Source: Nitrospirillum sp034653275
Lineage (GTDB): Bacteria > Pseudomonadota > Alphaproteobacteria > Azospirillales > Azospirillaceae
Assembly: GCF_034653275.1 (NCBI RefSeq)
Contig: NZ_JAYEES010000001.1
Coordinates: forward strand, 1,054,001-1,118,000
DNA: 64,000 nucleotides
Direction: 5' to 3'
Shown here: one piece after another, positions 44,972 through 53,941 of the stretch
Position numbering within the stretch: the first letter of the stretch is position 1
Layout: the number at the start of each line of letters is the position of its first letter
Position numbers and translations under genes: made by a program
Notes under the pieces: model-generated
Told to the model about the DNA's origin: nothing
The model's input: the letters and a program-made list of their open reading frames with translations, nothing else
Databases searched by the model: none

Positions 44972-46330
44972 CTACTCCCGCACGCACTCATAGGTGCTGT
45001 TGGAAATGGCAGTGATGTTGTCTACCGTCACCGGCACGCTGCTGCGATAGCCAGCGGGGCACACGGCCATGATGCGCCAGCCGCCGCGCGGCGTGGCCCT
45101 GGTGGCCAGGGTCTGGCCGCTGTCCAGCGTGTCCAGGCGCAGCGTGTTCGGGTTGGTGCTGCGGCGCTGTTCCAGGGTGATGGGCTGGGGACAGACATTC
45201 GTCATGAGGCGTACACCGGAGTCGTCCGGATCGGGCTCGGTATGGCGGCAGCGCTCCACCTGGGGCAGCGTCGCCTGCCCCAGGTCCCAGGGCGCGGCTG
45301 CCGCGTCCAGCGGGGGACGCTGATCGGGCGGCAGCGTGGTCGTCAGGGCGAAGTCCGGGTTCTGGCGCGCTGTGGGCCAGTCGGCGCGGATCAGGTCGTA
45401 GGCGGCGGCCTTTTCCTGGCCGGGCTCCGTCACCACGTCGGGCCGCACCCCCACCCCTTCCCAGCCGTCACCGCCATCCGCAGCCCGCAGCAGCTTGGTG
45501 GGCAGGAACAGCGACAGGCCGCCGGGCAGGTCCTCCAGATGGCCGGCGATGCCGGCGCCCGCCGTCGTCTGCCCAACGATGGTGGCCCGGCCGGCCCGCT
45601 GCAGACCGAAGGCGAAACCTTCCGCCGCCGAGCCGGTATGGGCATCGACCAGGATGTAGAGCTTGGCATCGGCCAGGCGGCGGCCGGGGACGTAGCCGTA
45701 GGTCCACTCCTGCTCCTCACGGCCGGGGTCACGATGCACCCCCCGGACCAACAGGCGCTCCTGCCCCACGGGGAAGAAGTACGTCGCCAGGAACACCCCG
45801 ATCTCGCCATTGCCACCGCCGTTCCCGCGCACGTCGATGATGACGTAGTGCGACCGGGCGGCCAGGGCCATGGCGGCGGCGGCGCTGGCGAAGCCGGCCT
45901 CATTGGCGGTCCAAGGCCCGGGTGAGCGGATGGTCGTGACCGGCAGGTCGGGGTCGACGGTGACGGCGGCGATTCCGTGGTAGGGCCCGGCCACCTCCTC
46001 CACGCCCGGGCCGCCGCCAGGCGCGGCGTCGCACCGAACGGCCAGGTGCAGGTCGGCATGCTCGGCCCGCAAGTCCTCGGTCAGCCTCTTGGCCAGCGGG
46101 CACGCCGCCTGGCCGTCGTAGCGCCCGGCCTTCAACTCTCGCGCCAGCACCTTCCCGTACCGCACGGAAATATCAGGCAAAGGATAGTGGTCGCGCAGCA
46201 GGCGGCTGATGGCCGCCACCGTATCCGCCACCTGCCCGTGGTCGAGCGGCGCGGGCCCGGCATCGGCGGCCCGCGCCCCCGTGCTGATCAGCAGGCAGGC
46301 ACCGGCAAGAAGCGTCAGGGCGCGTGGCAT
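44972..46330 (-). CDS. S41-family (C-terminal processing) peptidase, secreted
   Basis: A 452-residue protein with a signal peptide (residues 1-21). The S41 core shows the strand-turn VIIDVRGNGGGNGEIGVFLATYFF and the nucleophile region ILVDAHTGSAAEGFAFGLQ (Ser in TGSAAE). It lacks an evident PDZ domain. The ~100 C-terminal residues after the peptidase core have Cys pairs (VERCRHTEPD, NVCPQPI, AVCPAGY, YECVRE) and may form a disulfide-linked domain. It stands alone on the minus strand. The substrate is unknown. Confidence 0.82.
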   Translation of the reverse strand: MPRALTLLAGACLLISTGARAADAGPAPLDHGQVADTVAAISRLLRDHYPLPDISVRYGKVLARELKAGRYDGQAACPLAKRLTEDLRAEHADLHLAVRCDAAPGGGPGVEEVAGPYHGIAAVTVDPDLPVTTIRSPGPWTANEAGFASAAAAMALAARSHYVIIDVRGNGGGNGEIGVFLATYFFPVGQERLLVRGVHRDPGREEQEWTYGYVPGRRLADAKLYILVDAHTGSAAEGFAFGLQRAGRATIVGQTTAGAGIAGHLEDLPGGLSLFLPTKLLRAADGGDGWEGVGVRPDVVTEPGQEKAAAYDLIRADWPTARQNPDFALTTTLPPDQRPPLDAAAAPWDLGQATLPQVERCRHTEPDPDDSGVRLMTNVCPQPITLEQRRSTNPNTLRLDTLDSGQTLATRATPRGGWRIMAVCPAGYRSSVPVTVDNITAISNSTYECVRE

Positions 46331-46429
46331 GGGGCGTCAGGCTGTCCAGGATGAGGAAACGCCCCCATCCTATTGATCGCCCACGTCTCGTCACCCCTCA
46401 TGCGCGTGCGGGAGAATTTGTCGCACATC

Positions 46430-46915
46430 TCAGTTCAGGAAATAGATCCCCGCGTTCAGCGCCGAGGCGAAGGCGACCCAGGCGGCATAGGGCAGGAATA
46501 GCAGGGCGGCGGTACGGTCGCCACGCCAGGCCGTGGCGATGAAGGCCAGAATGGTGATCAGCAGCAACAGGACGACCGCCAGCGCCAGGCCCGTCAGGTG
46601 GGCGGCGAAGAAGATGGGCGACCAACAGAAGTTCAGCAGCATCTGGATCCACCACAGCCGCATGGGCCGGCTGTCCCTGTCCCGCCGCCATACCAGCCAC
46701 CCGGCGATGGCGACCAGCACATAAAGGATGGTCCAGGCGGGCGCGAACACCCAATTGGGCGGCGTGAAGCCAGGCTTGGCCAAGTGCAAATACCACTGGC
46801 CCGGCACCGTCAGGTAGCCGATGGCCAATCCTATGCCCAGGACCAGGACGACGAAGAGGATGAGGGCCCGGGAAACCGACGATGGCGCCGGCGGTTCATC
46901 CTCATGGGTCGTCAT
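46430..46915 (-). CDS. TspO/MBR family protein
   Basis: A 161-residue five-helix membrane protein. TspO signatures WYLHLAKPGFTPPNWVFAPAWTILYVLVAIAGWLVWR and LNFCWSPIFFAAH, and C-terminal PYAAWVAFASALNAGIYFLN, are present. TspO proteins bind and may degrade porphyrins and act in tetrapyrrole and stress regulation. The start at 46915 has AAGGAG eight bases upstream. Confidence 0.93.
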   Translation of the reverse strand: MTTHEDEPPAPSSVSRALILFVVLVLGIGLAIGYLTVPGQWYLHLAKPGFTPPNWVFAPAWTILYVLVAIAGWLVWRRDRDSRPMRLWWIQMLLNFCWSPIFFAAHLTGLALAVVLLLLITILAFIATAWRGDRTAALLFLPYAAWVAFASALNAGIYFLN

Positions 46916-47029
46916 TGGCGCACTCCTTGAACGGTGTCTACCAAGGCATTGGTACACAATAACTTCGCGACTGTCGCGCCCGTTCCATAGGCCCGTTTGG
47001 TGCGCCCCGTTCGATGCCCGGTTGGCCGG

Positions 47030-48103
47030 TCAACCGCCTTGCAGCCGCTTCAGCAGATCCGGCGACCAGGTGGCCAGCCGGGCGCCCCGGGCGTTGGCCT
47101 CCCGCGCCACCTGGTTATAGAGCTCCAGCAGCTTGCGCGGGTCCAGCAGGCAATCGTCGAAGGCCGCGCGGCCGAAGCGCTTTTCCACCAGCACGGCCAT
47201 CTCATAGCCCACGGTGTACCAGGCCCCCTGGGCATCGCCCCAGAACGGGGCCGCGCGCTTCATGATGTCCGCGTCCTGGATCAATTTGTCGTCCAGGATG
47301 TCCAGCAGCAGCTGTTGGATGGCGTCGAGGTCGGTGGCGAAGCGCTGCATGTCGCCGTCCCAGCGGGCGCGGACCGGGGCGTCGTCCTCCCAATGGGGAT
47401 GCCGGTCGGCGCCGGCGGCCGCCAGCATGGCCTCCCCCTCCCCGAAGGCGCTGAGCCAGGTCACGGCTCGCTTCACGTTGGCGGGCAGCCCCGCCTGCAC
47501 TTCTTCCTGCCGCGCCGCCAGGCTTTCCAGGCCGATGTGGTGGCATTCGTGGGCCACCGTGTTCTCGAACTGGTCGCGCGATTGCCGGTTGACGGCCAGG
47601 AAGATGGCCGGGCCGCCGTCCTCACCCGCCGTCGCCGTGGCGGGCTTTTTCCAGACGAAGCTGTTGCGCTGCGGCTTGATTTCCGGAAACACCTGGGCGT
47701 GGATGCTGGCGCCCGGCGGCAGCCAGGCCAGGACCCCGGCGCCCAGCCGCGCCATGTCCGCCTGTTTCATGGCGGTCAAGGCCGATGCCCAATCCGACCG
47801 CTGCGCCGCCGCCTCTGGCGACAACAGGAAGCGCTGGAAGTCCTCATCGGAAAGGGGGCGGCCCATGGCCGCCTCCCGGGCCTTCAGCCACTGATAGGGC
47901 CGCGTCGCGAACAGTCGGTTCCAATCCGCCGCCGTGACCGGCTCACGGGCCGTACTCTTGTCCAGGATGCGCAGGGCCTCGTCCGCCTCCGACGTGTCGA
48001 GCGCCAGCGACACCGGAGCCTGGGCCATACCGGCCTGGGCCCAGGCCGGCACAGCCAGGAAAAGCCACGCCCCCACGACAGCGGAATACTTCGATCCGTT
48101 CAT
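47030..48103 (-). CDS. Secreted HExxH metalloprotein, putative peptidase (DUF5700-like)
   Basis: A 357-residue exported protein (signal peptide residues 1-22, AWA-QA cleavage). An HExxH zinc motif occurs as TVAHECHHIGLESL, and a downstream Glu/Gly-rich helix FGEGEAMLAAAG could supply the third ligand, as in gluzincins. The C-terminal half is helical with YTVGYEMAVLVEKRFG, similar to DUF5700-type putative peptidases. It is transcribed away from eutB; the shared gap is 128 bp. Its function is inferred only from the motif. Confidence 0.7.
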   Translation of the reverse strand: MNGSKYSAVVGAWLFLAVPAWAQAGMAQAPVSLALDTSEADEALRILDKSTAREPVTAADWNRLFATRPYQWLKAREAAMGRPLSDEDFQRFLLSPEAAAQRSDWASALTAMKQADMARLGAGVLAWLPPGASIHAQVFPEIKPQRNSFVWKKPATATAGEDGGPAIFLAVNRQSRDQFENTVAHECHHIGLESLAARQEEVQAGLPANVKRAVTWLSAFGEGEAMLAAAGADRHPHWEDDAPVRARWDGDMQRFATDLDAIQQLLLDILDDKLIQDADIMKRAAPFWGDAQGAWYTVGYEMAVLVEKRFGRAAFDDCLLDPRKLLELYNQVAREANARGARLATWSPDLLKRLQGG

Positions 48104-48231
48104 GCCCGCGCCTCCCGTCAGTCACTCCGCCAAAATACCAGGGCACAGGTCCGGCGCCGTAGGCCGCTTGGCCGTGCCAGGCTGGGGCCACTCGCCGCGC
48201 GGGCACCTTCTCCACGCCCCCATTCGATGTC

Positions 48232-49662
48232 ATGATCGGCCCCGCCATGATGCCTGTCAGGGGAGATGTGGGCTTGGTTGGACGCGCGCCGTACCGCATC
48301 GCCTTGGGCGCCCGAACCTGGACATTCGCCGATCTCAAGGATCTGATGGCCAAGGCGACGCCGCCCCGATCGGGCGACCGGCTGGCCGGCATCGCCGCCC
48401 AGTCGGCCGAGGAAAACGTGGCGGCCAAGATGTGCCTGGCCGATCTGCCGCTGAAGACCTTCCTGACCGAGGCGCTGGTGCCCTATGAGGCGGATGAGGT
48501 CACCCGCCTGATCCTGGACCGGCACGACGCCGCCGCCTTCGCCCCGGTGTCGCACCTGACGGTCGGCGGGTTCCGCGATTACCTGCTGTCGGACCAGGCG
48601 ACGGCGGAGACGTTGGCCGCCCTCGCCCCCGGCCTGACGCCGGAGATGGCGGCGGCGGTGTCCAAGATCATGCGCAACCAGGATCTGATCCTGGCGGCGC
48701 GCAAGTGCCGCGTCGTCACCCGGTTCCGCAACACCATCGGCCTGCCCGGCACGCTGGCCGTGCGGTTGCAGCCCAACCACCCGGCGGACGACCCCGGCGG
48801 CGTGGCGGCCAGCATCCTGGATGGGCTGCTCTATGGTTGCGGCGACGCCGTCATCGGCCTGAACCCGGTGTCGGACAGCCTGTCGGTGCTGGGCGACCTG
48901 GCACGCCTGATCGACGGCATCATCCAGCGCTTCGCCATCCCCACCCAGGCCTGCATCCTGACCCACGTCACCACCAGCATCGAGCTGATGAACCGCGGCG
49001 TGCCGCTGGACCTGGTATTCCAGTCCGTGGCGGGCACCCAGGCGGCCAACCAGGGCTTCGGCGTCAGCCTGGCCCTGCTGCGCGAGGGGATGGAGGCCGC
49101 CCAGGCGCTGAAGCGCGGCACGGTGGGCGACAACGCCCTCTATTTCGAAACAGGCCAGGGCAGCGCCCTGTCCGCCAACGCCCACCACGGCGTGGACCAG
49201 CAGACGCTGGAGGCGCGAGCCTACGCCGTGACGCGGGAGTTCCGGCCCCTGCTGGTCAACACGGTCGTCGGTTTCATCGGGCCGGAATACCTTTACGACG
49301 GCAAGCAGATCATTCGCGCGGGGCTGGAGGACCATTTTTGCGGCAAGCTGCTGGGCCTGCCGCTGGGGTGCGACGTCTGCTACACCAACCATGCCGAGGC
49401 CGACCAGGACGACATGGACACGCTGCTGACCCTGCTGGCCACCGCCGGCGTCTCCTATGTCATGGGTGTCCCGGGGGCGGACGACGTCATGCTGAACTAC
49501 CAGTCGACCTCTTTCCATGACGCCCTTTATATCCGCCGCCTGTTGGGCCTGAAGCGCGCGCCGGAATTCGAGGCCTGGCTGGCCACCATGGGCATCACCG
49601 GCGCCGACGGCCGGCCCCTGCCCCAGCCACCCAGCCAGCCCTTGCTGCGGGGATGGCGCTGA
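48232..49662 (+). CDS. eutB: Ethanolamine ammonia-lyase large subunit
   Basis: Adenosylcobalamin-dependent catalytic subunit converting ethanolamine to acetaldehyde and ammonia. It has 476 residues. Family motifs include LTVGGFRDYLLSD, TRFRNTIGLPGTLAVRLQPNHPADDP, TQACILTHVTTSIELMNRGVPLDLVFQSVAGTQAANQGFGV and ALYFETGQGSALSANAHHGVDQQT. The start may be 48232 or one of the downstream Met codons at 48247/48250. eutC follows with overlap. No eut shell genes, reactivase or cobalamin riboswitch are visible nearby. Confidence 0.95.
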   Translation: MIGPAMMPVRGDVGLVGRAPYRIALGARTWTFADLKDLMAKATPPRSGDRLAGIAAQSAEENVAAKMCLADLPLKTFLTEALVPYEADEVTRLILDRHDAAAFAPVSHLTVGGFRDYLLSDQATAETLAALAPGLTPEMAAAVSKIMRNQDLILAARKCRVVTRFRNTIGLPGTLAVRLQPNHPADDPGGVAASILDGLLYGCGDAVIGLNPVSDSLSVLGDLARLIDGIIQRFAIPTQACILTHVTTSIELMNRGVPLDLVFQSVAGTQAANQGFGVSLALLREGMEAAQALKRGTVGDNALYFETGQGSALSANAHHGVDQQTLEARAYAVTREFRPLLVNTVVGFIGPEYLYDGKQIIRAGLEDHFCGKLLGLPLGCDVCYTNHAEADQDDMDTLLTLLATAGVSYVMGVPGADDVMLNYQSTSFHDALYIRRLLGLKRAPEFEAWLATMGITGADGRPLPQPPSQPLLRGWR

Positions 49663-50447
49663 TGGACAAGCCGACGGTCACGCCCGACGCCTGGGCGCAC
49701 CTGGCCGCCGCCACGCCGGCGCGCATCGCCCTGGGCCGTGCGGGCGACAGCCTGCCGACGGCGGAGGTGCTGCGCTTCGCCCTGGCCCACGCCAAGGCGC
49801 GGGATGCCGTGCACACGCCCTTCGATGCCGCCGGACTGATGGTACAGCTGGCGGCCCTGGGGTTGGCCCCGCTGGCGGCGCATAGCGCTGCGCCCGACCG
49901 CGCCACCCACCTCAATCGCCCGGATCTGGGGCGCCTGCTGGATCCGGCCAGTCGGGAAGCGCTGCCGGAACCGCCCATGACCAGGCCGGACCTGGCGATC
50001 GTCATCGCTGACGGGCTGTCGGCGACGGCGGTGCACCGCCAGGCCCTGCCCCTGCTGGCCGCCTTCCTGCCCTGGGTCCAGCGGGAGGGGTGGCGCCTGG
50101 CACCGGTGGTGGTGGCGTCCCAGGCGCGGGTGGCCCTGGGCGATGCGGTGGGGCAAGCGCTGGGCGCCCGCACCGTGGCCATGCTGATCGGGGAACGGCC
50201 GGGCCTGTCCGCCCCCGACAGCCTGGGCGTCTATCTGACCCTGAACCCCGCCCCCGGGCGCCTGGATGCGGAGCGCAACTGCCTGTCCAACATCCGCGAC
50301 GGCGGCCTGTCCCACGACCTGGCGGCCTTCAAGCTGGCTTGGCTGCTGCGCCAGGCGCTGCGCCGCCAGGTGACGGGCGTGGCGCTGAAGGATGAGAGCG
50401 ACCGCTTGCTGGTCGATGGCCGCGCCCCCATGTTGCTGGCGGACTGA
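49653..50447 (+). CDS. eutC: Ethanolamine ammonia-lyase small subunit
   Basis: A 264-residue cobalamin-binding partner of EutB. Family stretches are TPARIALGRAGDSLPTAEVLRFALAHAKARDAVHTPFD, DLAIVIADGLSATAVHRQ, VAMLIGERPGLSAPDSLGVYLT and RNCLSNIRDGGLSHDLAAFKLAWLL. The start may be ATG 49653, inside eutB, or ATG 49662, whose A is the last base of the eutB stop. Either way the genes are translationally coupled. Confidence 0.95.
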   Translation: MALMDKPTVTPDAWAHLAAATPARIALGRAGDSLPTAEVLRFALAHAKARDAVHTPFDAAGLMVQLAALGLAPLAAHSAAPDRATHLNRPDLGRLLDPASREALPEPPMTRPDLAIVIADGLSATAVHRQALPLLAAFLPWVQREGWRLAPVVVASQARVALGDAVGQALGARTVAMLIGERPGLSAPDSLGVYLTLNPAPGRLDAERNCLSNIRDGGLSHDLAAFKLAWLLRQALRRQVTGVALKDESDRLLVDGRAPMLLAD

Positions 50448-50461
50448 CGGAGAGGACGGCC

Positions 50462-51337
50462 GTGCTGCGGACAGGTTTGGTGGCGTTGTCGATGATGGCG
50501 CTGGTTTCAAGGGCCCAGGCGGAACCCGGCCGCATCGAGGAACGAACCCTGCCCTACGCGCCCCTGGCGGACGACCTGAAGGCGGTGGACCAGGTTATCA
50601 AGGCGCCGCTGAGCGACGATTTCTTGGCCAAGAGTTTCACCGCCCCCGACGGCCGCACGGTGCCATACCGCCTGCTGGCGCCGGCCACGGTGGCGGCCCA
50701 GCCCATGGCAGCCAAGCTGCCGCTGGTGGTGGTGCTGCACGGTTCCGGCAGCATCGGCCAGGACAACACGGGGCAGATGACCGGCTTCGCCAAGGCCTGG
50801 GCCCTGCCCGACCTGCGGCAGCGCTTCCCGGCCTATGTGGTGGTGCCCCAGGTGGATGCGCGCAGCGCCGACTACGCCCCCGGCGGCGACGGGTTGCTGG
50901 CGTCCCACCCCGGTCCCTCCCTGCCCGCCGTGCTGGCCCTGGTGGATGATCTGGTGGGCCATCTGCCGGTGGATACGGCCCGGATCTACGTCGTGGGCTT
51001 CTCCATGGGGGCCTCGGCGGCGCTGGACGCGCTGGTGGTCAAGCCCGGGCGCTTCGCCGCGGCGGTCGCCTTCTCATCCGTGCCGCCGGACCGGGCGCGG
51101 GCCCCCGGGGTGGCGGCCGTCCCCACCCTGCAGGTGCATGGCGACCAGGACACCGAGAACCCCTACGCCCCCGACCATGCCTGGGCGGAAGCGGTAGCCG
51201 CCGCCGGCGGCGCGCCTGTCTTCGTGCGTTATCAAGGGATGGAGCACCGGGTGCCGCCGGACATGATCCTGGCGCCCGGCTGGCGGGAATGGATGTTCGC
51301 CCAGCGGCTCACGCCGGCCGTACCGCCGCGTCCTTGA
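50462..51337 (+). CDS. Secreted alpha/beta hydrolase (predicted esterase/peptidase)
   Basis: A 291-residue exported hydrolase of the LpqC/PHB-depolymerase-like esterase group. Signal peptide residues 1-20 (SRAQA), oxyanion region VVLHGSGSIGQD, nucleophile Ser in VGFSMGASAALDAL, Asp in VHGDQDTENPY and His in YQGMEHRVPPD. It starts at GTG 50462, 14 bp after eutC, so it may be read with eutBC. Its last ~20 codons lie in a direct repeat whose second copy is at 53164-53240, so its 3' end is a recombination junction. Confidence 0.82.
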   Translation: MLRTGLVALSMMALVSRAQAEPGRIEERTLPYAPLADDLKAVDQVIKAPLSDDFLAKSFTAPDGRTVPYRLLAPATVAAQPMAAKLPLVVVLHGSGSIGQDNTGQMTGFAKAWALPDLRQRFPAYVVVPQVDARSADYAPGGDGLLASHPGPSLPAVLALVDDLVGHLPVDTARIYVVGFSMGASAALDALVVKPGRFAAAVAFSSVPPDRARAPGVAAVPTLQVHGDQDTENPYAPDHAWAEAVAAAGGAPVFVRYQGMEHRVPPDMILAPGWREWMFAQRLTPAVPPRP

Positions 51338-51350
51338 CCGGGCGGCCGTG
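51271..51350. repeat. Left copy of ~78-bp imperfect direct repeat
   Basis: Starts GGCGCCCGGCT and ends with a 34-bp block identical to the other copy (51317-51350 equals 53207-53240). The 5' half differs at several positions with a 3-base length difference. It covers the 3' end of the hydrolase gene. Confidence 0.8.
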
Positions 51351-51358
51351 CTGTTCGG

Positions 51359-52282
51359 TCAGGGCGCTGTCGACCTACCGGGCGCGATCGGCGGCCGCTT
51401 CACGTCCGCTTCCAGCATGGCGACAAAGGCCGTTACTTTGGGCGGACGAAACCGGGCGGCGGGATAGACCGCGTGAATGCCGCCCGATGGCAGGGACCAG
51501 TCGGGCAGAACCTGAACGAGCGCGCCGCTCCGCAACGGGTCGGCAACCAGGAAATCCGGCAGCACTGACAGGCCGCCCCCGGCGAGCGTCGCGGCAAGGA
51601 CGGCCGGCGTCGCGTTGATGGTCATCGACAGACGCATACGGATGGTGCGGCGGTCGAAGTCGCCGCGCGAGAAATGCCAGACCAGCGGTTCGCGCAAGGC
51701 GCCATTGGCGATGAATGGCTGCTGGTCAAGATCGTCGGGGACATCAGCGGAAAGCGTGCGGGCGACGTCGGGCGCGGCAACGAGCAACTGCCGGAATGTG
51801 CCGATCCGGCGTGCCTGCTGGCTTGAATCGTCGAGCCAGCCGACCCGGATCGAGACATCGATGTGATGGGCGATCAAGTCGATCTTGGCGTCCGACAGGA
51901 CGAGGTCGGCTGTGCAGGCCGGGTAGGTCCGGCAGAACTTTGCCACCAACGGCGCAATGGTCGATGTGCCGAGGTCATTCGGCGCGGCGATCCGCAATGT
52001 CCCGGCGGGGCTCGCCGTGACCTCGGCGACTTCGCCGAAGGCATCCTCGGCTTCGCGCAGGATGATGACAGCCCGGGCATGCAGCAAGCGGCCGGCTTCG
52101 GTCGGCTCCACCCGACGGGTGGTCCTAAGGAGAAGGCTCGTTCGTAGGTCCGCCTCCAGCCGGGCCACCTGCTGGCTGACGACCGTCTTGGTGATGCCAA
52201 GACGCTCTGCGGCGCGCGTGAACGAGCCCGCGTCGACCACGGCGACGAAATAGGCAAGCCGATTGAGATTGATCGCCTCCAT
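51359..52282 (-). CDS. LysR-family transcriptional regulator
   Basis: A 307-residue LysR protein: HTH LNRLAYFVAVVDAGSFTRAAERLGITKTVVSQQVARLEADL, then the effector domain beginning GTLRIAAPNDLGTSTIAPLVAKF. It diverges from the DsbA-like gene over a 111-bp control region. Both lie between two copies of a direct repeat and have somewhat different composition from flanking genes, suggesting joint acquisition. The likely target is the DsbA-like gene and itself. Confidence 0.9.
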   Translation of the reverse strand: MEAINLNRLAYFVAVVDAGSFTRAAERLGITKTVVSQQVARLEADLRTSLLLRTTRRVEPTEAGRLLHARAVIILREAEDAFGEVAEVTASPAGTLRIAAPNDLGTSTIAPLVAKFCRTYPACTADLVLSDAKIDLIAHHIDVSIRVGWLDDSSQQARRIGTFRQLLVAAPDVARTLSADVPDDLDQQPFIANGALREPLVWHFSRGDFDRRTIRMRLSMTINATPAVLAATLAGGGLSVLPDFLVADPLRSGALVQVLPDWSLPSGGIHAVYPAARFRPPKVTAFVAMLEADVKRPPIAPGRSTAP

Positions 52283-52296
52283 GCCGCCAAGACCCA

Positions 52297-52327
52297 GTGT
52301 GAGTTAATAGCACACAGTGTGTATAAT
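52297..52327 (+). promoter_or_regulatory. Promoter/operator between lysR and DsbA-like gene
   Basis: GTGTG-N9-CACAC (52297-52301 and 52311-52315) overlaps ACACA-G-TGTGT (52312-52322), directly followed by TATAAT (52322-52327), a perfect -10 hexamer reading toward the DsbA-like gene. The inverted repeats would cover the -35 region, fitting regulator control. Confidence 0.5.
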
Positions 52328-52393
52328 TAGTCGCTATATTCAGCACAATCCCAATCGCTTATCCCTATCTCCGGACAACACGGGGAACTGGAT

Positions 52394-53026
52394 ATGCGGA
52401 TTACCTACCTGTTCGACCCGCTCTGCGGCTGGTGCTACGGCGCTGGTCCGGCGCTTGAGAAACTGTCGTACCTCGACGATGTGACGCTCGATCTGGCACC
52501 GACCGGCCTATTCGCGGGCGAGGCTTCGCGGCCGATGGACAGGCACTTCGCCGCCTACGCCTGGCAGAACGACCAGCGCATCGCCCGCCTGACCGGCCAG
52601 CCCTTTTCCGATGCCTATCGAGAGCATGTGCTCGGTGCAGCTGGGGGCCTGTTCGACTCCGCCCCGGCCACACTCGGCCTGGTCGCCGTCGGCCTCACCG
52701 AGCCGGCGCGCGAACTCGACGTGTTGAAGATCCTGCAGCGCGCCCGCTATCAGGATGGCCGCAACAACTCCAACCTCGGCGTCGTCACCGAGACCCTCGC
52801 CGGCGCCGGCTTCACCCAAGCGGCGCAACGGGTGCAGGAGCCAGATGAAAAGCTGCTCTCGGCCTATCGGAACCGGGTGTCGGCGGCGCGTGCCGAGATG
52901 GCGCGCTTCGGTGCCGAGGGCGTCCCCGCCTTGATCGTCGATGGCAATGCCGGCCGACGCTTGGTGCGCACCAACGCGCTGTTCGGCGCCTTCGACCTGT
53001 TGGTCCAGCAGTTGCGCGCCGCCTGA
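52394..53026 (+). CDS. DsbA-family thioredoxin-like oxidoreductase
   Basis: A 210-residue thioredoxin-fold protein with a CxxC site in ITYLFDPLCGWCYGAGPAL near the N-terminus, a helical insertion, and a cis-Pro region GAEGVPALIVDG. No signal peptide, so it acts in the cytoplasm, like FrnE/DsbA-like proteins. It diverges from a LysR regulator and lies inside the repeat-flanked module. Such LysR/DsbA-like pairs are found with thiol or electrophile stress genes, but the substrate is unknown. Confidence 0.87.
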   Translation: MRITYLFDPLCGWCYGAGPALEKLSYLDDVTLDLAPTGLFAGEASRPMDRHFAAYAWQNDQRIARLTGQPFSDAYREHVLGAAGGLFDSAPATLGLVAVGLTEPARELDVLKILQRARYQDGRNNSNLGVVTETLAGAGFTQAAQRVQEPDEKLLSAYRNRVSAARAEMARFGAEGVPALIVDGNAGRRLVRTNALFGAFDLLVQQLRAA

Positions 53027-53163
53027 CACTTCCACGATCCGCTCGCGACGAGACCGGGCGCACCCCGGCACCTATAAGGCGACAGGCAAGTCGATGCGGG
53101 CCGCCTTATCGCATCTCCTGACGACAGTGGGGCGCCGCCAACAAGGGCCGATGTAATTAATGA

Positions 53164-53240
53164 GGCGCCCGGCTAGCGGGAATGGCTGCTCGATCAGCGT
53201 TCACGCGGCCGTACCGCCGCGTCCTTGACCGGGCGGCCGT
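53164..53240. repeat. Right copy of ~78-bp imperfect direct repeat
   Basis: Matches 51271-51350; the last 34 bases are identical. In the frame of the hydrolase it reads APG-stop-REWLLDQRS against APGWREWMFAQRL in the left copy, so it looks like the end of a diverged hydrolase allele. It also encodes the last codons of the TetR gene on the other strand. Confidence 0.8.
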
Positions 53241-53847
53241 AGCGGGCCAGCAGGGTCAGCACCGCCTCACCGATCACCCGGGCCACTTCGGCGTCATCCA
53301 CCACCAGGTCGGCGGCCAGGAAGGTGGGCCAGAAGATCAGGTCGTTGATCATGCCCAGGAACTGGCGCGCCGCCAGGGGCACGTCGGCGATGGCCATGGT
53401 GCCGGCCGCGATCTCGGACCGCAGGTAGGCGTGCAGGCGGTCGAGATAGGGCGCCTTGCCCCGCTGGAACAGGGCTTGCCCCAATTCGGGGAAGCGCGGC
53501 GCCTCCGCGATGATGACGCGGAACAAGGGGCCGGTATGGGGCTGGCGCAGCTTGCCGGCATAATCGTGGCCGATGGCGGTCAGCCCGGCGGCGGGGTTGC
53601 CGGCCGGCGGCAGCGGGCGCTGCAGCTCCGGATCAACCTCCCACAGCTGCTCCATGATGCCTTCGAACAAGGCGGCCTTGGTGGGGAAGTGCTTGAACAG
53701 GGTGCCGGTGGAAATGCCGGCCTCCTTGGCCACATGGGCCAGGGTGGTGCGGTCGTAGCCGTGGGACAGGAAGGCCCGGCCGGCGGCGGCCAGGGCTGCG
53801 GCGCGCTTTTCAGACTTCACACGCTCCCGGTACTTCTCAACAGGCAT
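53194..53847 (-). CDS. TetR-family transcriptional regulator
   Basis: A 217-residue TetR protein: N-terminal HTH (AALAAAGRAFLSHGYDRTTLAHVAKEAGISTGTLFKHFPTKAALFEGIM) and a helical ligand domain (~70-215). The start at 53847 is ATG; GTG 53856 is also in frame. Its 3' end lies in the right direct repeat. The SsuD-like monooxygenase gene begins its 3' end 95 bp away on the same strand. Its target is unknown. Confidence 0.9.
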   Translation of the reverse strand: MPVEKYRERVKSEKRAAALAAAGRAFLSHGYDRTTLAHVAKEAGISTGTLFKHFPTKAALFEGIMEQLWEVDPELQRPLPPAGNPAAGLTAIGHDYAGKLRQPHTGPLFRVIIAEAPRFPELGQALFQRGKAPYLDRLHAYLRSEIAAGTMAIADVPLAARQFLGMINDLIFWPTFLAADLVVDDAEVARVIGEAVLTLLARYGRPVKDAAVRPRER

Positions 53848-53941
53848 GGCCGACACATCCCCAATTCCAGCCGCGACGGCCTGTATACCGGCCGTTGCGG
53901 CTGGGGTTAAGGGTACAGATGTTCCCTTTCAAGGAACCCTT

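Noticed and set aside
48104..48231. Cobalamin riboswitch upstream of eutB
   Set aside because: The gap is only 128 bp and no B12-box-like element was seen.
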